Source: Psychrobacter sp. 4Bb (GTDB lineage: Bacteria > Pseudomonadota > Gammaproteobacteria > Pseudomonadales > Moraxellaceae). From it: a stretch of 64,000 nucleotides of DNA. The stretch covers positions 186,001-250,000 of the forward strand of contig NZ_PJAS01000051.1 in NCBI RefSeq assembly GCF_002836735.1, read 5' to 3'. Under the pieces are notes generated by a model. It worked only from the letters and a program-made list of their open reading frames with translations. It searched no databases and was not told the origin of the DNA. Within the stretch, counting starts at the first letter, position 1; the number at the start of each line of letters is the position of its first letter. The position numbers and the translations under genes were made by a program. Below, piece after piece: positions 36,784-46,516 of the stretch.

Positions 36784-37506
36784 TTATACAAGATCTAAGA
36801 AATCGCTGATAAAGGCGTTGGCTGGCTGGTGTATCAACTCCTCTGACGTGCCTACCTGCTCTACTCGGCCCTGATTCATCACGACGATCTCATCTGATAC
36901 CGCACGTGCTTCTTCTTGATCATGCGTTACCATGATACTGGTGATACCAAGCTCGTGGTGAATGTTTTTTAGCCATGTGCGCAGCTCTTTACGGACTTTG
37001 GCATCTAGTGCACCAAACGGCTCATCTAGCAGCAGTAGCTTTGGTTTGACAGCTAGTGCACGTGCTAGCGCTATGCGCTGACGCTGCCCACCTGATAGCT
37101 GATGCGGATAAGCATTGGCAACTTGTGGTAGCTGTACGAGGTCTAACAGCTCTGCCACACGCTTATTGATATCAGCTTTGCTCGGGCGTTCGTTTTTTGG
37201 CAACAAAGTCAATCCAAAGGCCACATTGTCCGCGATGTTCTTATGGCGAAACAGCGCATAATGCTGAAACATAAAGCCAATGTGGCGCTTTTGGACTGGG
37301 GTATTGGTCACATCCAGCTCATCAAACAATACCTGTCCAGAGTCGGCATATTCCAGACCCGCGATAATACGTAGCAAAGTGGTCTTACCGCAGCCTGACG
37401 GGCCTAGTAACGTCGTCAGTTTGCCAGTCGGCACGGTGATATTGATATTGTCCAAAGCCGTAAAATTGCCAAATTTTTTATTAACGTTGCGAATCTCAAT
37501 GCTCAT
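36784..37506 (-). CDS. cysA: Sulfate ABC transporter ATPase, short form
   Basis: This is the ATPase of the sulfate/thiosulfate importer. Walker [10 protein letters not shown], the signature [14 protein letters not shown] and Walker [13 protein letters not shown] are all present. At 240 residues it ends soon after the nucleotide-binding domain and lacks the C-terminal TOBE-type regulatory domain that brings E. coli CysA to about 365 residues. It is the last gene of the operon sbp-sbp-cysT-cysW-cysA, 96 bases after cysW. Confidence 0.92.
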   Translation of the reverse strand: MSIEIRNVNKKFGNFTALDNINITVPTGKLTTLLGPSGCGKTTLLRIIAGLEYADSGQVLFDELDVTNTPVQKRHIGFMFQHYALFRHKNIADNVAFGLTLLPKNERPSKADINKRVAELLDLVQLPQVANAYPHQLSGGQRQRIALARALAVKPKLLLLDEPFGALDAKVRKELRTWLKNIHHELGITSIMVTHDQEEARAVSDEIVVMNQGRVEQVGTSEELIHQPANAFISDFLDLV

Positions 37507-37602
37507 AATCGTATCTCTTATTATATCTTTTGTCGTATCGTGGCAAGTAGCTGAGTAGCGACTGCATCCGTAGTATTAACATCATTTATCAGATAATGGC
37601 AG

Positions 37603-38553
37603 TTATACCTTGCCAGTACTGTCCGCACTCGTCGATTCAGTAACGGCAGTGGCGTTAGCACTTACTGGCAGCTCAGGTGCGCTGGCAAGCCGCTCAGACT
37701 TGGCAAATTTACGCTCTTGTATCTTGGTCATGACTTGCTGAATCAGTAGCGTCACTAAGGCCAATGCAGCCAAGATGCTCGATAAGGCAAACGCAGCGGT
37801 AAAGTTATAATCGTTATAGGCAATCTCAACCAATAGCGGCATGGTGTTGGTCTCGCCGCGAATGTGACCAGATACCACGCTGACGGCACCAAACTCACCC
37901 ATCGCGCGGGCATTGGTCAAAATCAAACCATATAGCAGCGCCCATTTGATATTAGGCAGTGTCACATGCCAGAATGTTTGCCAACCAGTTGCGCCTAAGG
38001 TGAGCGCTGCTTGCTCTTCAGAGTCGCCTTGAGTCTGCATCAATGGGATCAGCTCACGCGCAACAAAAGGAAAGGTCACAAACAACGTTGCCAAAATAAT
38101 ACCAGGCACCGCATATATGACCTGAAAACCCATACTCTCAAGCCAACCGCCGATAGTAGAGTTCAGTCCAAACAGCAGCACAAACATCAAACCTGCAACC
38201 ACTGGTGATACCGAAAATGGCAAATCTAGTAAAGTGGTGACCAGCTGCTTACCTTTAAACTGATAGCGCGTGACCAACCATGCAATTGCGATGCCCATTA
38301 CCATATTAATTGGTAAGACAATCGCCGCTGTGATCAATGTCAGTTTGATCGCTTGCAAAGCTTCAGGGTCTACTAATGAAGCAATATACAACTGCCAACC
38401 ATTTTTAAAGGCTTCGTAAAACACTGCCAGTAATGGAATGACCAACATGACAATCATGAATAACACTGCAATGGCAATAAAGGTACGGCGTATCCATGGC
38501 GTATCTTTGGTCGCGGCGTTGCTTTGGTAGTCGTAGCTATTAGATATTTGCAT
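37603..38553 (-). CDS. cysW: Sulfate ABC transporter permease CysW
   Basis: The 316-residue inner-membrane permease has six spans and the cytoplasmic EAA loop (EEQAALTLGATGWQTFWHVTLP) that docks on CysA. The C-terminus has a polar tail. The start ATG is one base after the cysT stop, and an AGGAG inside the end of cysT serves as ribosome-binding site, so the two are translationally coupled. Confidence 0.95.
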   Translation of the reverse strand: MQISNSYDYQSNAATKDTPWIRRTFIAIAVLFMIVMLVIPLLAVFYEAFKNGWQLYIASLVDPEALQAIKLTLITAAIVLPINMVMGIAIAWLVTRYQFKGKQLVTTLLDLPFSVSPVVAGLMFVLLFGLNSTIGGWLESMGFQVIYAVPGIILATLFVTFPFVARELIPLMQTQGDSEEQAALTLGATGWQTFWHVTLPNIKWALLYGLILTNARAMGEFGAVSVVSGHIRGETNTMPLLVEIAYNDYNFTAAFALSSILAALALVTLLIQQVMTKIQERKFAKSERLASAPELPVSANATAVTESTSADSTGKV

Positions 38554-38554
38554 A

Positions 38555-39439
38555 TTAGCGAGCTCCTACACGGCGCGACAGTTTCCACTGCATGATATTA
38601 ATGGTCAACAAGATAACAAATGATATGAGTAGCATAAATAGTGCAACCGCAGAAGCCCCTTGAATATCAAATTGCTCAAGTTTACTGATGATGATGAGCG
38701 GCAAAATCTCAGACTGCATCGGAATATTGCCCGCGATAAAGATAACTGAGCCATACTCGCCTGTGGCACGAGCAAACATCATACCTGCACCCATCAGCAA
38801 GGCTGGCAATAACTCCGGCAAAATCACTTTACGAAAAGTCGTCAGACGATTGGCACCCAATACCGCAGCCGCTTCTTCAAACTCAACCGATAGCTCAGCG
38901 AGTACGGGCTGCACTGCACGGACGATAAAGGGAAAGCTCACCACAACCAGTGCTAGCCAAATACCTATCGGCGTAAAGGCTACTTGAATATCGAACTTGG
39001 CAAACCATTGACCAATCAAGCCATTAGGCGCATACAAAGTAGCAAGCGAGATACCTGTAACGGCCGTTGGTAGTGCAAATGGTAAATCAACTAAGGCATT
39101 AATCAGTGACTTACCCCAAAACTCATAGCGGACAAGCACCCATGCGACCAGTGTGCCAAATACCATATTGGTCAACATCGCTAAAAACGACATCCATAAG
39201 CTTAGCTTGATAGCGGCAGTGACTTGTGGCTGGGTAATGGTTTCCCAAAAGCCCGTCCAACCCATCTGCGTCGTGGTATAGGCCATCATGGCAAACGGTA
39301 GTACCACCAATAACGACAAGCTAAAGACAGTGATGCCCATGCTCAGACCAAACCCGGGTAGCACATTGCGCTGACGCAAACGGGTCAGCCAACCTTTTTT
39401 ATTGCCGGGCTTACTGGCAGAAGAAGATGTTGCACTCAT
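38555..39439 (-). CDS. cysT: Sulfate ABC transporter permease CysT
   Basis: The 294-residue permease partner of CysW is also known as CysU. The EAA loop (FEEAAAVLGANRLTTFRKVILPE) and LPFALPTAVTGI are visible along with six hydrophobic segments. It follows the sulfate-binding protein gene after 223 bases that contain a strong hairpin, so its level may be lower than that of the binding proteins. Confidence 0.95.
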   Translation of the reverse strand: MSATSSSASKPGNKKGWLTRLRQRNVLPGFGLSMGITVFSLSLLVVLPFAMMAYTTTQMGWTGFWETITQPQVTAAIKLSLWMSFLAMLTNMVFGTLVAWVLVRYEFWGKSLINALVDLPFALPTAVTGISLATLYAPNGLIGQWFAKFDIQVAFTPIGIWLALVVVSFPFIVRAVQPVLAELSVEFEEAAAVLGANRLTTFRKVILPELLPALLMGAGMMFARATGEYGSVIFIAGNIPMQSEILPLIIISKLEQFDIQGASAVALFMLLISFVILLTINIMQWKLSRRVGAR

Positions 39440-39539
39440 AGTGATGTCCTATTGCCTAACTGATGGTACTTAGCGAGGGTGCTCACTGTAAGACCATTAT
39501 TACCATTGTTATCAAAATTATTATTGGTCGGCTTATGAT

Positions 39540-39574
39540 ATAAAGGACATAGTGCGTACGACCATGTCCTTTAT
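39540..39574 (-). other. Intercistronic hairpin between sbp and cysT
   Basis: The perfect 11-bp arms ATAAAGGACAT and ATGTCCTTTAT are separated by 13 bases, without a following T run. Such hairpins after binding-protein genes often stabilise the upstream mRNA and reduce read-through into permease genes. Confidence 0.6.
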
Positions 39575-39662
39575 GGGGTGCTTCATGACTGACTGTACGA
39601 ATAATTGATTTAATCCGTTTCAGTGGTTAGCGCAGTAGCTGCTCTAAGTACTTAGCAAGTGA

Positions 39663-40754
39663 TTACTGAGGCGCGTTAATTGCCAATTGGTCAAATACAC
39701 CGCCATCGCTGAAGTAAGTGCTCATGATCTCATCCCATGTACCAAAGGCATCGTTCGGGCGGAAAGTCTCAACTGGCGGTAGTTTGTCACCGTTTTTGTC
39801 AAGCACGCTCTTAACGCTAGGACGTAGATATAGATTGGCCGCTAGCTGCTGAGCAGGTTCACTCCATAAGTAATCAAGGTACGCTTTGGCAGCGTCTGTA
39901 GTGCCTTTTTTATCTGTTACCGTCTTCACAATTGCCACAGGGCTTTCTGATTTGATTGAGTATTTTGGATAAACGATGTCTACTTGACCTGCGCCAAAAT
40001 CAGTTGCTGCAAGGTTGGCTTCGTTTTCAAATGTGACCAATACATCACCAATACCGCGCTGTACGAAAGTCGTTGTCGCGGCACGTCCGCCGTTTTCATA
40101 GACTTTGACATTTTTTAGCATGTCTTTTACGTAGCCTTTAGCTTTTGTTTCATCTTCATTAAAAGCATGTAGGCCATAACCATAAGCACCCAAGAACGCA
40201 TAACGACCGTTACCTGTGACCTTTGGATTGGCCATGACAATCTCAACACCGTCTTTGGTCAAATCTTCCCAGTCTTTGATATTTTTTGGATTGTCTTTAC
40301 GCACCAAGAATACGATCGTGCTGGTAAACGGCACCGCGTTGTCTGGGAATTTGCTTTCCCAATCTGACTCAACCAAGCCTTTTTTCTCAAGCAGCTCAAT
40401 ATCAGAGCCTTGGTTCATGGTAGCAACATCGGCTTGTAGACCATTAGCAACAGACAATGCTTGCTTACTTGAGCCGCCATGTGATTGTTTGATTAAGATA
40501 TTGCTGTCTGGATGCTCAGCTTTGTAGTGCTCAACAAACAACGGGTTGTAGTCTTTATAGAAGTCACGTGCTACATCGTATGAGACATTAAGCAGCTCGA
40601 TATTTTGCCCTTCTGTCGTCGCTGAACCATCAGCTGCGGCCTCAGTAGTCTCACTGTTGCTACAACCAGCTAGACCCAATGTCAAAGCAACGCCAGCAAT
40701 ACTCAAGGCACTAAGAGCTTTACTTTTCTGTTGATAACGAGCTACGTCTGTCAT
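39663..40754 (-). CDS. Sulfate-binding lipoprotein, copy 1
   Basis: This is the substrate-binding protein of the sulfate importer, Sbp/CysP family. The start at 40754 (GAGG upstream) gives 363 residues. A signal segment ends in the lipobox GLAGC with lipidated C31, so it is membrane-tethered. Ligand-binding family motifs are LNVSYDVARDFYKDYN and QSHGGSSKQALSVANGLQADV. It lies downstream of a close paralogue with which it shares most motifs, indicating tandem duplication. The in-frame ATG at 40805 adds residues with no support. Confidence 0.95.
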   Translation of the reverse strand: MTDVARYQQKSKALSALSIAGVALTLGLAGCSNSETTEAAADGSATTEGQNIELLNVSYDVARDFYKDYNPLFVEHYKAEHPDSNILIKQSHGGSSKQALSVANGLQADVATMNQGSDIELLEKKGLVESDWESKFPDNAVPFTSTIVFLVRKDNPKNIKDWEDLTKDGVEIVMANPKVTGNGRYAFLGAYGYGLHAFNEDETKAKGYVKDMLKNVKVYENGGRAATTTFVQRGIGDVLVTFENEANLAATDFGAGQVDIVYPKYSIKSESPVAIVKTVTDKKGTTDAAKAYLDYLWSEPAQQLAANLYLRPSVKSVLDKNGDKLPPVETFRPNDAFGTWDEIMSTYFSDGGVFDQLAINAPQ

Positions 40755-40953
40755 AAATACCTCAAAGATGTCTGTTGTGTAATGCAAGTATGCTAACAGC
40801 GCCATCTTATTATGTTTAATGATGAATATGCGTATGTTATTGCCAAAAGGGAATAACCAGTAAACAAAGCCAGATATATCAATAAGTTGTTAAAAGAATC
40901 TATATGTATAACTGACTGTTTGTTTATTGATGGTTTTAATACTGGCATGCGCC

Positions 40954-40999
40954 CTATCTATCTTGTCCGCGTTTCATTGAAAGCGGCTAAGATAGATAG
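40954..40999 (-). other. Hairpin between the two sulfate-binding protein genes
   Basis: The arms CTATCTATCTT and AAGATAGATAG pair perfectly, with an inner CCGC/GCGG pair. There is no T run on the minus strand, so it may modulate rather than end transcription. Confidence 0.6.
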
Positions 41000-41022
41000 T
41001 TCTATAAACTGAGAATTAACGA

Positions 41023-42150
41023 CTAATTCGTGGTTGCCAGCTGATCAAAGCGGCCGCCATCTACAAAGAAAGCATCCATAATCTCTGCCCATGAGCCAAA
41101 CACAGCCACAGGTTCAAACGTTTCAATATCAGGCAAAGTATCTTTGTGAGCAGCTAGGATTTTCTCATCACTTGGACGCATGTACATTTTTGCCATGAGC
41201 TCTTGGGCAGGTTTGTCCCATAAACCTTTCAGATAAGCACTGGCTGCTTCCGTCTTACCAGATTTTTCAGTCACTGCCGTTACGACTGCTACTGGGTTGG
41301 CAATCACGATCGAATAGCTCGGGTATACGATATCAACGTTACCCTTTGCAAATTGTTGGGCAGTCAAATGTGCTTCATTTTCGGTCGTGATCAACACATC
41401 ACCTAGACCACGCTGAGTAAAGCTGGTCGTTGCAGCGCGCGCGCCATTGTCATAAGTGACCACGTTTGCCAGCAACTTCTTGATAAAGTCATTGGTTTTT
41501 ACAGGATTTTCATTACTGCTTTCTTTGAATTGGTGCAAGCCGTAGCCATAAGCACCCAAGAAGGCATAACGCGCTGTACCACTGGTTTTCGGGTTCGGGA
41601 TGACTACATCGATATCATTACGGGCCAAATCTGACCAGTCTTTGATATTTTTTGGATTACCAGCGCGAACCAGTAGCACCATGGTGCTGGTGTACGGCAC
41701 GGCATTATTTGGTAGTGCTTGCTGCCAGTCAGCAGCGACTAAGCCTTTTTCCACCAATAGATTCATATCGCTCTCTTGGTTAAAGGTTACCACATCCGCT
41801 TGCAGACCATTGGCAACAGAGAGCGCTTGCTTACTAGAGCCGCCATGTGACTGATTGATATTTACTTTGCTATTTGGGTGAGTCTTCTGGTAGTCGGTAC
41901 TGAATAAGGTGTTGTAGTCTTTATAAAAGTCGCGAGACACATCATAGGATACGTTGAGTAGATTAATATCCTGTGTCCCACCACTGGCATTATTTGCCGC
42001 GTCATCTTGCGTCGCTTCTGTTGGACTGCAGCCTGTCATTATCATCGCTGCTGCGAGCATGCCGCTGGTGGCAAGTACACGCGCTTTTACAGGCTTATTA
42101 TTAGTTGATTGAATGCTAGCAATGCTGATTTGTTGGAATTTTTTTTGCAT
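41023..42150 (-). CDS. Sulfate-binding lipoprotein, copy 2
   Basis: The 375-residue paralogue of the next gene has the same motifs (LNVSYDVSRDFYKDYN, QSHGGSSKQALSVANGLQADVV) and a lipobox MTGC with C41. The N-terminus is longer than that of copy 1. It is first in the sulfate transport operon. The two copies may differ in affinity or preferred anion (sulfate versus thiosulfate); this is inference. Confidence 0.94.
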   Translation of the reverse strand: MQKKFQQISIASIQSTNNKPVKARVLATSGMLAAAMIMTGCSPTEATQDDAANNASGGTQDINLLNVSYDVSRDFYKDYNTLFSTDYQKTHPNSKVNINQSHGGSSKQALSVANGLQADVVTFNQESDMNLLVEKGLVAADWQQALPNNAVPYTSTMVLLVRAGNPKNIKDWSDLARNDIDVVIPNPKTSGTARYAFLGAYGYGLHQFKESSNENPVKTNDFIKKLLANVVTYDNGARAATTSFTQRGLGDVLITTENEAHLTAQQFAKGNVDIVYPSYSIVIANPVAVVTAVTEKSGKTEAASAYLKGLWDKPAQELMAKMYMRPSDEKILAAHKDTLPDIETFEPVAVFGSWAEIMDAFFVDGGRFDQLATTN

Positions 42151-42510
42151 GATGCTCTCGATAAAAGTATTAGAAGCGTTTTGTCAAAATCTTGACCATC
42201 ATCACAGAGCCTACAATCTTTTGAGTTCGGTTGTCGGGATGATGCAAGCTATGCTAGCAGCATAAATAGCAAACGCTTAGTGACGAATTAGCTTATCGAC
42301 TAGTGAAGTTGGCATAAGTGATAGGAGCAATTGTTTTGCATCATTAAGAATAAAATAGGATGAGTCGTTGCTGACAGGTTTATTAAGTAGACTATGATTT
42401 GGGTAGGCTGTACCATTATTTGTACGTCATAAAGTTTGCTGTATCAATGATACTTTCATCATCTCGCTACTATGCAAACCTTACCCTCCTACTTGACCAA
42501 AGGCCCTTAT
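42151..42510. other. Divergent promoter region upstream of the sulfate transport operon
   Basis: The 360-base spacer between the sulfate-binding protein gene and the lipoprotein gene must contain the main promoter of the transport operon. I see no clear operator palindrome and no further gene. Confidence 0.45.
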
Positions 42511-43098
42511 ATGAATACTTCATACCGTCAATTTCGTTCTATTGTAGGGCTAATAATGATGACCTCTACCCTAGCTGCTTTAACAGGCTGTAATAGCATG
42601 TCGCCTACTTCGAATAGCGTTAACCACAGCAAGGTTAAATCAGTTGCCAGTACATCATCTGCTTTGCCAGCTATTGAAAGTAATATCTTGGGTGACAATG
42701 TCTCAGCAGACAGATTTTCAACAGATAAAGTTTCAACAAACAAGGTTTCAGCGGATTACGCTACTGCCGACTACGATAAACGAGCACAAGGCTATGATTG
42801 GATTGGCGTAATGGTACGAGCAGAAGGTGATCGACAAATTGACATTAAAGTTCGCTCACGCAGCGATATCAAAAAACCTACTTGTCACTTCGATGGTAAG
42901 GCAACATTAATGGGCCAAGATACTGCTCATGGTACGATTTTTCAGGCAAAGGTAAATAACAGCACTGCTTTTTTTCAATTTAAGGACGACAAGCTTATCA
43001 TCGACAGCCCAAATAAATATGCATTGAACTATTTTTGCTCAGGTGGTGGCTCGCTTGCTGGAGAATATAAAAAGCTGGCAGCAGGTTTAGATATTTAA
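42511..43098 (+). CDS. Putative lipoprotein with a short pentapeptide tandem repeat
   Basis: The start at 42511 has AAAGG 7 bases upstream and gives 195 residues. The lipobox LTGC has lipidated C27. Residues 64-88 are five tandem pentapeptides (VSADR, FSTDK, VSTNK, VSADY, ATADY). The C-terminal domain (YDWIGVMVRAEGDRQIDIKV) is not recognised and contains two cysteines. It lies between the sulfate transport and sulfate activation genes but there is no evidence of a role in sulfur metabolism. Confidence 0.7.
   Translation: MNTSYRQFRSIVGLIMMTSTLAALTGCNSMSPTSNSVNHSKVKSVASTSSALPAIESNILGDNVSADRFSTDKVSTNKVSADYATADYDKRAQGYDWIGVMVRAEGDRQIDIKVRSRSDIKKPTCHFDGKATLMGQDTAHGTIFQAKVNNSTAFFQFKDDKLIIDSPNKYALNYFCSGGGSLAGEYKKLAAGLDI
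42700..42774 (+). repeat. 15-bp tandem repeat, five units
   Basis: Five consecutive 15-base units code for pentapeptides of pattern x-[ST]-[AT]-[DN]-x. The middle units share GTTTCAACA-type sequence. The number of units may vary between strains. Confidence 0.6.
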
Positions 43099-43154
43099 TA
43101 GTCATCGCTAGTATGCGTTAAGTTGTTTTCCATTTTAAAAATGGTGATAAAAAC

Positions 43155-43190
43155 AAAAAGGTGCCAGACTATAAGTCTGACACCTTTTTT
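43155..43190. terminator. Bidirectional terminator between the lipoprotein gene and sat
   Basis: The strong hairpin AAAAAGGTG...CAGACT with AGTCTG...CACCTTTTTT has one mismatched pair, flanked by A and T runs. Confidence 0.9.
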
Positions 43191-43231
43191 ATAACTGGCT
43201 TAGTACGAGTTTTTATACTGATGATCTGTTT

Positions 43232-44482
43232 TTATACAGCAGATGCACCCGTTAATTTAACCTCAGCACGCTCTTCTTTTGCGATGCCAGCATAGTAGTC
43301 ACGCAAAATTTGTAGTACTTCTGGACGGCTAAAATTATCTGGTACATCTTCGTCTTCTGATAGCGCTTTACGCAGCTTAGTACCTGACACTTTAACGTGC
43401 TCAGAGGCGTCATGCGGGCAAGTTTTGTCTGACGCCATCGCGTTACAAGCGTTACACCAGAACGTCCAGCCAATTTTGAGCGGCTGAGTGATAAGGTCGT
43501 CTTTACCAACATGTTCAAAAATCGTTTGCGCATCAAACGCACCATAGTAATCGCCGACACCCGCATGGTCACGACCGACAATCAGATGGCTACAGCCGTA
43601 GTTTTGACGGAATAGCGCATGTAGTAACGCTTCACGTGGGCCAGCATAGCGCATATCCAACGGATAGCCTGCTTGGATAACAGTATCTTGTCTAAAGTAG
43701 TTATCAATTAGCGTTTTGATGGCTTCTTGACGAACTTCTGCTGGGATATCGCCAGGTTTCAATGCGCCTAATAATGAATGAATCAATACCCCATCACAGA
43801 TTTCAATCGCAATCTTAGCCAGATACTCATGTGAGCGGTGCATCGGGTTACGCGTTTGGAAAGCCGCCACAGTCTTCCAGTTTTTCTCTTCAAAGATTTG
43901 ACGTGTTTGCGCGGGCGTTTTATAGATACCAGGATAACGCGTTGGGAACTCGCCTTCGCTCAGTACTTCTACGCTACCTGCAATATTGACCTCATCTTGA
44001 TCCAACACTTGCTGGACGCCTGGATGCTCTGGATCTGTGGTGGTAAATACTTGCTGACACTCGTGTTCTTTATCAATGGTATAGGTCTCTTCTACTGTTA
44101 AGATGCCCATAACTTCGCCATCTTGTGCGACCAATGCCACTTTGTCGCCTTGACTCAAACTATCCGCAGTTTCTTTTGGCGCAGACAAAGTGATAGGAAT
44201 TGGCCAAAACAAGCCAGCGTTTTCACCGCTTTGCAAACGCATATTATCAACCACGCCCTGCCAGTCCGCTTGATTCATAAAACCATTTAACGGAGTGAAA
44301 CCACCAATACCGAACATGATTAAATCGCCACGCTCACGTGAGCTTAAGGTGATGGTCGGCAATGTGCTGGCAAGCTCTAATGCTTGATCGCGTGCTGCAC
44401 CGTTTAATAATAGTGGCTTAAGCTCTGCACTACCATGTGGTGGAACAAGTTTTGACTGGGTCGGAGCTTGAGTTTGAGTCAT
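43232..44482 (-). CDS. sat: Sulfate adenylyltransferase (Sat type)
   Basis: This enzyme makes adenosine 5'-phosphosulfate (APS) from ATP and sulfate. It is the single-chain Sat/MET3-like form, not the CysD/CysN type. Active-site motifs are [13 protein letters not shown] and [12 protein letters not shown], and a cysteine cluster ([15 protein letters not shown]) fits a zinc site. The start at 44482 gives 416 residues (MTQTQAPTQ); the longer frame back to 44584 has no ribosome-binding site and a cysteine- and aromatic-rich translation unlike the family. It is divergent from the sulfite reductase operon. No APS-kinase domain is fused. Confidence 0.95.
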   Translation of the reverse strand: MTQTQAPTQSKLVPPHGSAELKPLLLNGAARDQALELASTLPTITLSSRERGDLIMFGIGGFTPLNGFMNQADWQGVVDNMRLQSGENAGLFWPIPITLSAPKETADSLSQGDKVALVAQDGEVMGILTVEETYTIDKEHECQQVFTTTDPEHPGVQQVLDQDEVNIAGSVEVLSEGEFPTRYPGIYKTPAQTRQIFEEKNWKTVAAFQTRNPMHRSHEYLAKIAIEICDGVLIHSLLGALKPGDIPAEVRQEAIKTLIDNYFRQDTVIQAGYPLDMRYAGPREALLHALFRQNYGCSHLIVGRDHAGVGDYYGAFDAQTIFEHVGKDDLITQPLKIGWTFWCNACNAMASDKTCPHDASEHVKVSGTKLRKALSEDEDVPDNFSRPEVLQILRDYYAGIAKEERAEVKLTGASAV

Positions 44483-44745
44483 ATAATTTTTAAAACCTCT
44501 TAAATAAAAGCATGGTCGGAGAAAATAAGTTGCTGTAAAGTGTCGCTTATATAGGCGGCCACTAGCAAAAGCTAAATAAAGCAATAGTCATTAGAAGAGT
44601 GATAACAATCAGGCATTAAATTTGATACGCATAGGCTACCTAACTTTCGTTATGAAAATTTATGCTGTGTTTGGATATGGATATGTCTGAAAGGAATTTA
44701 TGTTTCTGGCTACAAGCTTATATGATGTATAGCTGAATTATTTAC

Positions 44746-44760
44746 ATTGCGAACGGCAAT
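44746..44760 (+). promoter_or_regulatory. LysR-type operator candidate upstream of the sulfite reductase gene
   Basis: ATTGC-GAACG-GCAAT is a perfect 5-5-5 palindrome of the T-N11-A type used by LysR-family regulators, 70 bases before the sulfite reductase start and 264 bases from sat. CysB, itself a LysR-family protein, would be a natural candidate regulator. The rest of the 348-base divergent region shows no gene. Confidence 0.5.
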
Positions 44761-44830
44761 AAAACCTATTACACACGCAAATCATTTTCGTCGCTGATTT
44801 TAAGATTAAAAACAAAACTGAGATTACGTC

Positions 44831-46516
44831 ATGTATCAATATAATTACGCTAACCAGACTTTGGTAGAGGAACGAGTTGCCCAATTTCGCGACCAAACCG
44901 AACGGTTTTTGGCAGGCGAGCTGCCAGAAGAGCAATTTTTGCCGCTGCGTTTGCAGAACGGTCTTTATATCCAGCGTTATGCGCCTATGCTCCGTATCGC
45001 CATTCCTTACGGCTTGCTTGCCAGCTATCAGCTACGCAAATTGGCTGAGATTACCCGTAAGTATGATAAAGGCTATGGGCACATGACCACCCGTACCAAT
45101 ATGCAGCTGAACTGGCCAAAACTTGAAGAAGTGCCAGATATTTTGGCGGAGCTGGCATCGGTACAGATGCATGCCATCCAAACCTCAGGTAACTGTATCC
45201 GTAATACGACAACGGATCCTTACGCCGGTATTCATAAAGAAGAGATTGCCGATCCACGTCCTTATTGTGAGATTATTCGCCAGTGGTCAACCTTTCATCC
45301 TGAGTTTGCCTTTTTACCGCGCAAATTTAAGATTGCCGTCATTGGTACCGCCAATGATCGGGCAGCGACGCAGGTGCATGATATCGGACTGCATTTAAAA
45401 ACCAATGAAGAAGGCGAGCTTGGCTTTGAAGTGATCGTTGGTGGTGGCTTAGGACGTACGCCAGTGATTGGCAAAACCATTAATAAATTTTTACCACGCC
45501 ATCATTTACTCAGCTATTTAGATGCGATTTTGCGCGTCTATAATCTGCATGGTCGCCGCGATAATAAATTCAAAGCGCGTATCAAAATATTAGTCGAGAG
45601 CATGGGCGGTCCTGCCTTTGCTAAACTGGTCGACGCTGAATGGGAAGCACACACCAAAGATGGCTCATTAACTCTAACCGATGCCAACTTTGACAAAGCC
45701 AGTAGTTATTTTACCGAACCTGATTATCTAAGCTTTGATGCGCTCCAAGTACAGTCGGACTTGCAGCAGCAATTAAACGCTGATAAAGACTTTGCCAATT
45801 GGTATAACCAAAATACGGTCGCCCATAAAATCGCAGGTTATCGCGCCGTGGTGATTTCGTTAAAAGCAGGGTTGGTCAATGGTAAGTACGTGCCTTCAGG
45901 TGATATCAGTGAGTCGCAAATGGACGCCCTCGCCGACCTCGCTGATGAACATAGCTTTGGTGAATTGCGTGGTACCTATCAGCAAAATCTGGTTTTCGCT
46001 GATGTACAAACCAACCGCTTATACGAGCTATGGCAACAGTTGGTTGCGCTACATTTGGCCCGTCCAAATATCAATACCCTCACCGATATGATCGTCTGCC
46101 CAGGCTGGGACTTTTGCTCGCTCGCCAATGCCACAACCCACAATATCGCTGAACAAATCGAAAAGCAATTTGATGATCTCGACTATCTTTATGATTTGGG
46201 TGAAATCCGCCTCAATATGTCTGGCTGTATGAATGCCTGTGCGCATCATCATACCGGCGATATCGGTATCCTTGGTGTCGATAAAAAAGGCGAATACTGG
46301 TATCAAATCAGCCTCGGCGGAAACTCTAGTAACGACGCCAAAATCGGCAAGATATTGGGTAAAGCGGTGCCATCTGATGATGTCGCGACGACGATACAAA
46401 AGATAGTAGATGTCTATCTAGAGCAACGCGTGGCTAATGAGAATGAGGTAGAAGGCTTTGGTGAGCTGATCAATCGTATTGGCCTTGCACCCTTTAAGGA
46501 GAAGGTCTATGGGTAA
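44831..46516 (+). CDS. Nitrite/sulfite reductase hemoprotein (assimilatory sulfite reductase)
   Basis: The 561-residue siroheme and [4Fe-4S] enzyme reduces sulfite to sulfide with six electrons. The cluster ligands are visible as C423-x5-C429 (CPGWDFC) and C466-x3-C470 (CMNAC). The duplicated ferredoxin-like halves (TRTNMQLNW in the first) and siroheme-binding basic residues are in place. The sulfur genes around it point to sulfite rather than nitrite. It overlaps the DUF934 gene by 8 bases. No flavoprotein subunit (cysJ) is adjacent, so electrons probably come from ferredoxin or from another partner. Confidence 0.93.
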   Translation: MYQYNYANQTLVEERVAQFRDQTERFLAGELPEEQFLPLRLQNGLYIQRYAPMLRIAIPYGLLASYQLRKLAEITRKYDKGYGHMTTRTNMQLNWPKLEEVPDILAELASVQMHAIQTSGNCIRNTTTDPYAGIHKEEIADPRPYCEIIRQWSTFHPEFAFLPRKFKIAVIGTANDRAATQVHDIGLHLKTNEEGELGFEVIVGGGLGRTPVIGKTINKFLPRHHLLSYLDAILRVYNLHGRRDNKFKARIKILVESMGGPAFAKLVDAEWEAHTKDGSLTLTDANFDKASSYFTEPDYLSFDALQVQSDLQQQLNADKDFANWYNQNTVAHKIAGYRAVVISLKAGLVNGKYVPSGDISESQMDALADLADEHSFGELRGTYQQNLVFADVQTNRLYELWQQLVALHLARPNINTLTDMIVCPGWDFCSLANATTHNIAEQIEKQFDDLDYLYDLGEIRLNMSGCMNACAHHHTGDIGILGVDKKGEYWYQISLGGNSSNDAKIGKILGKAVPSDDVATTIQKIVDVYLEQRVANENEVEGFGELINRIGLAPFKEKVYG

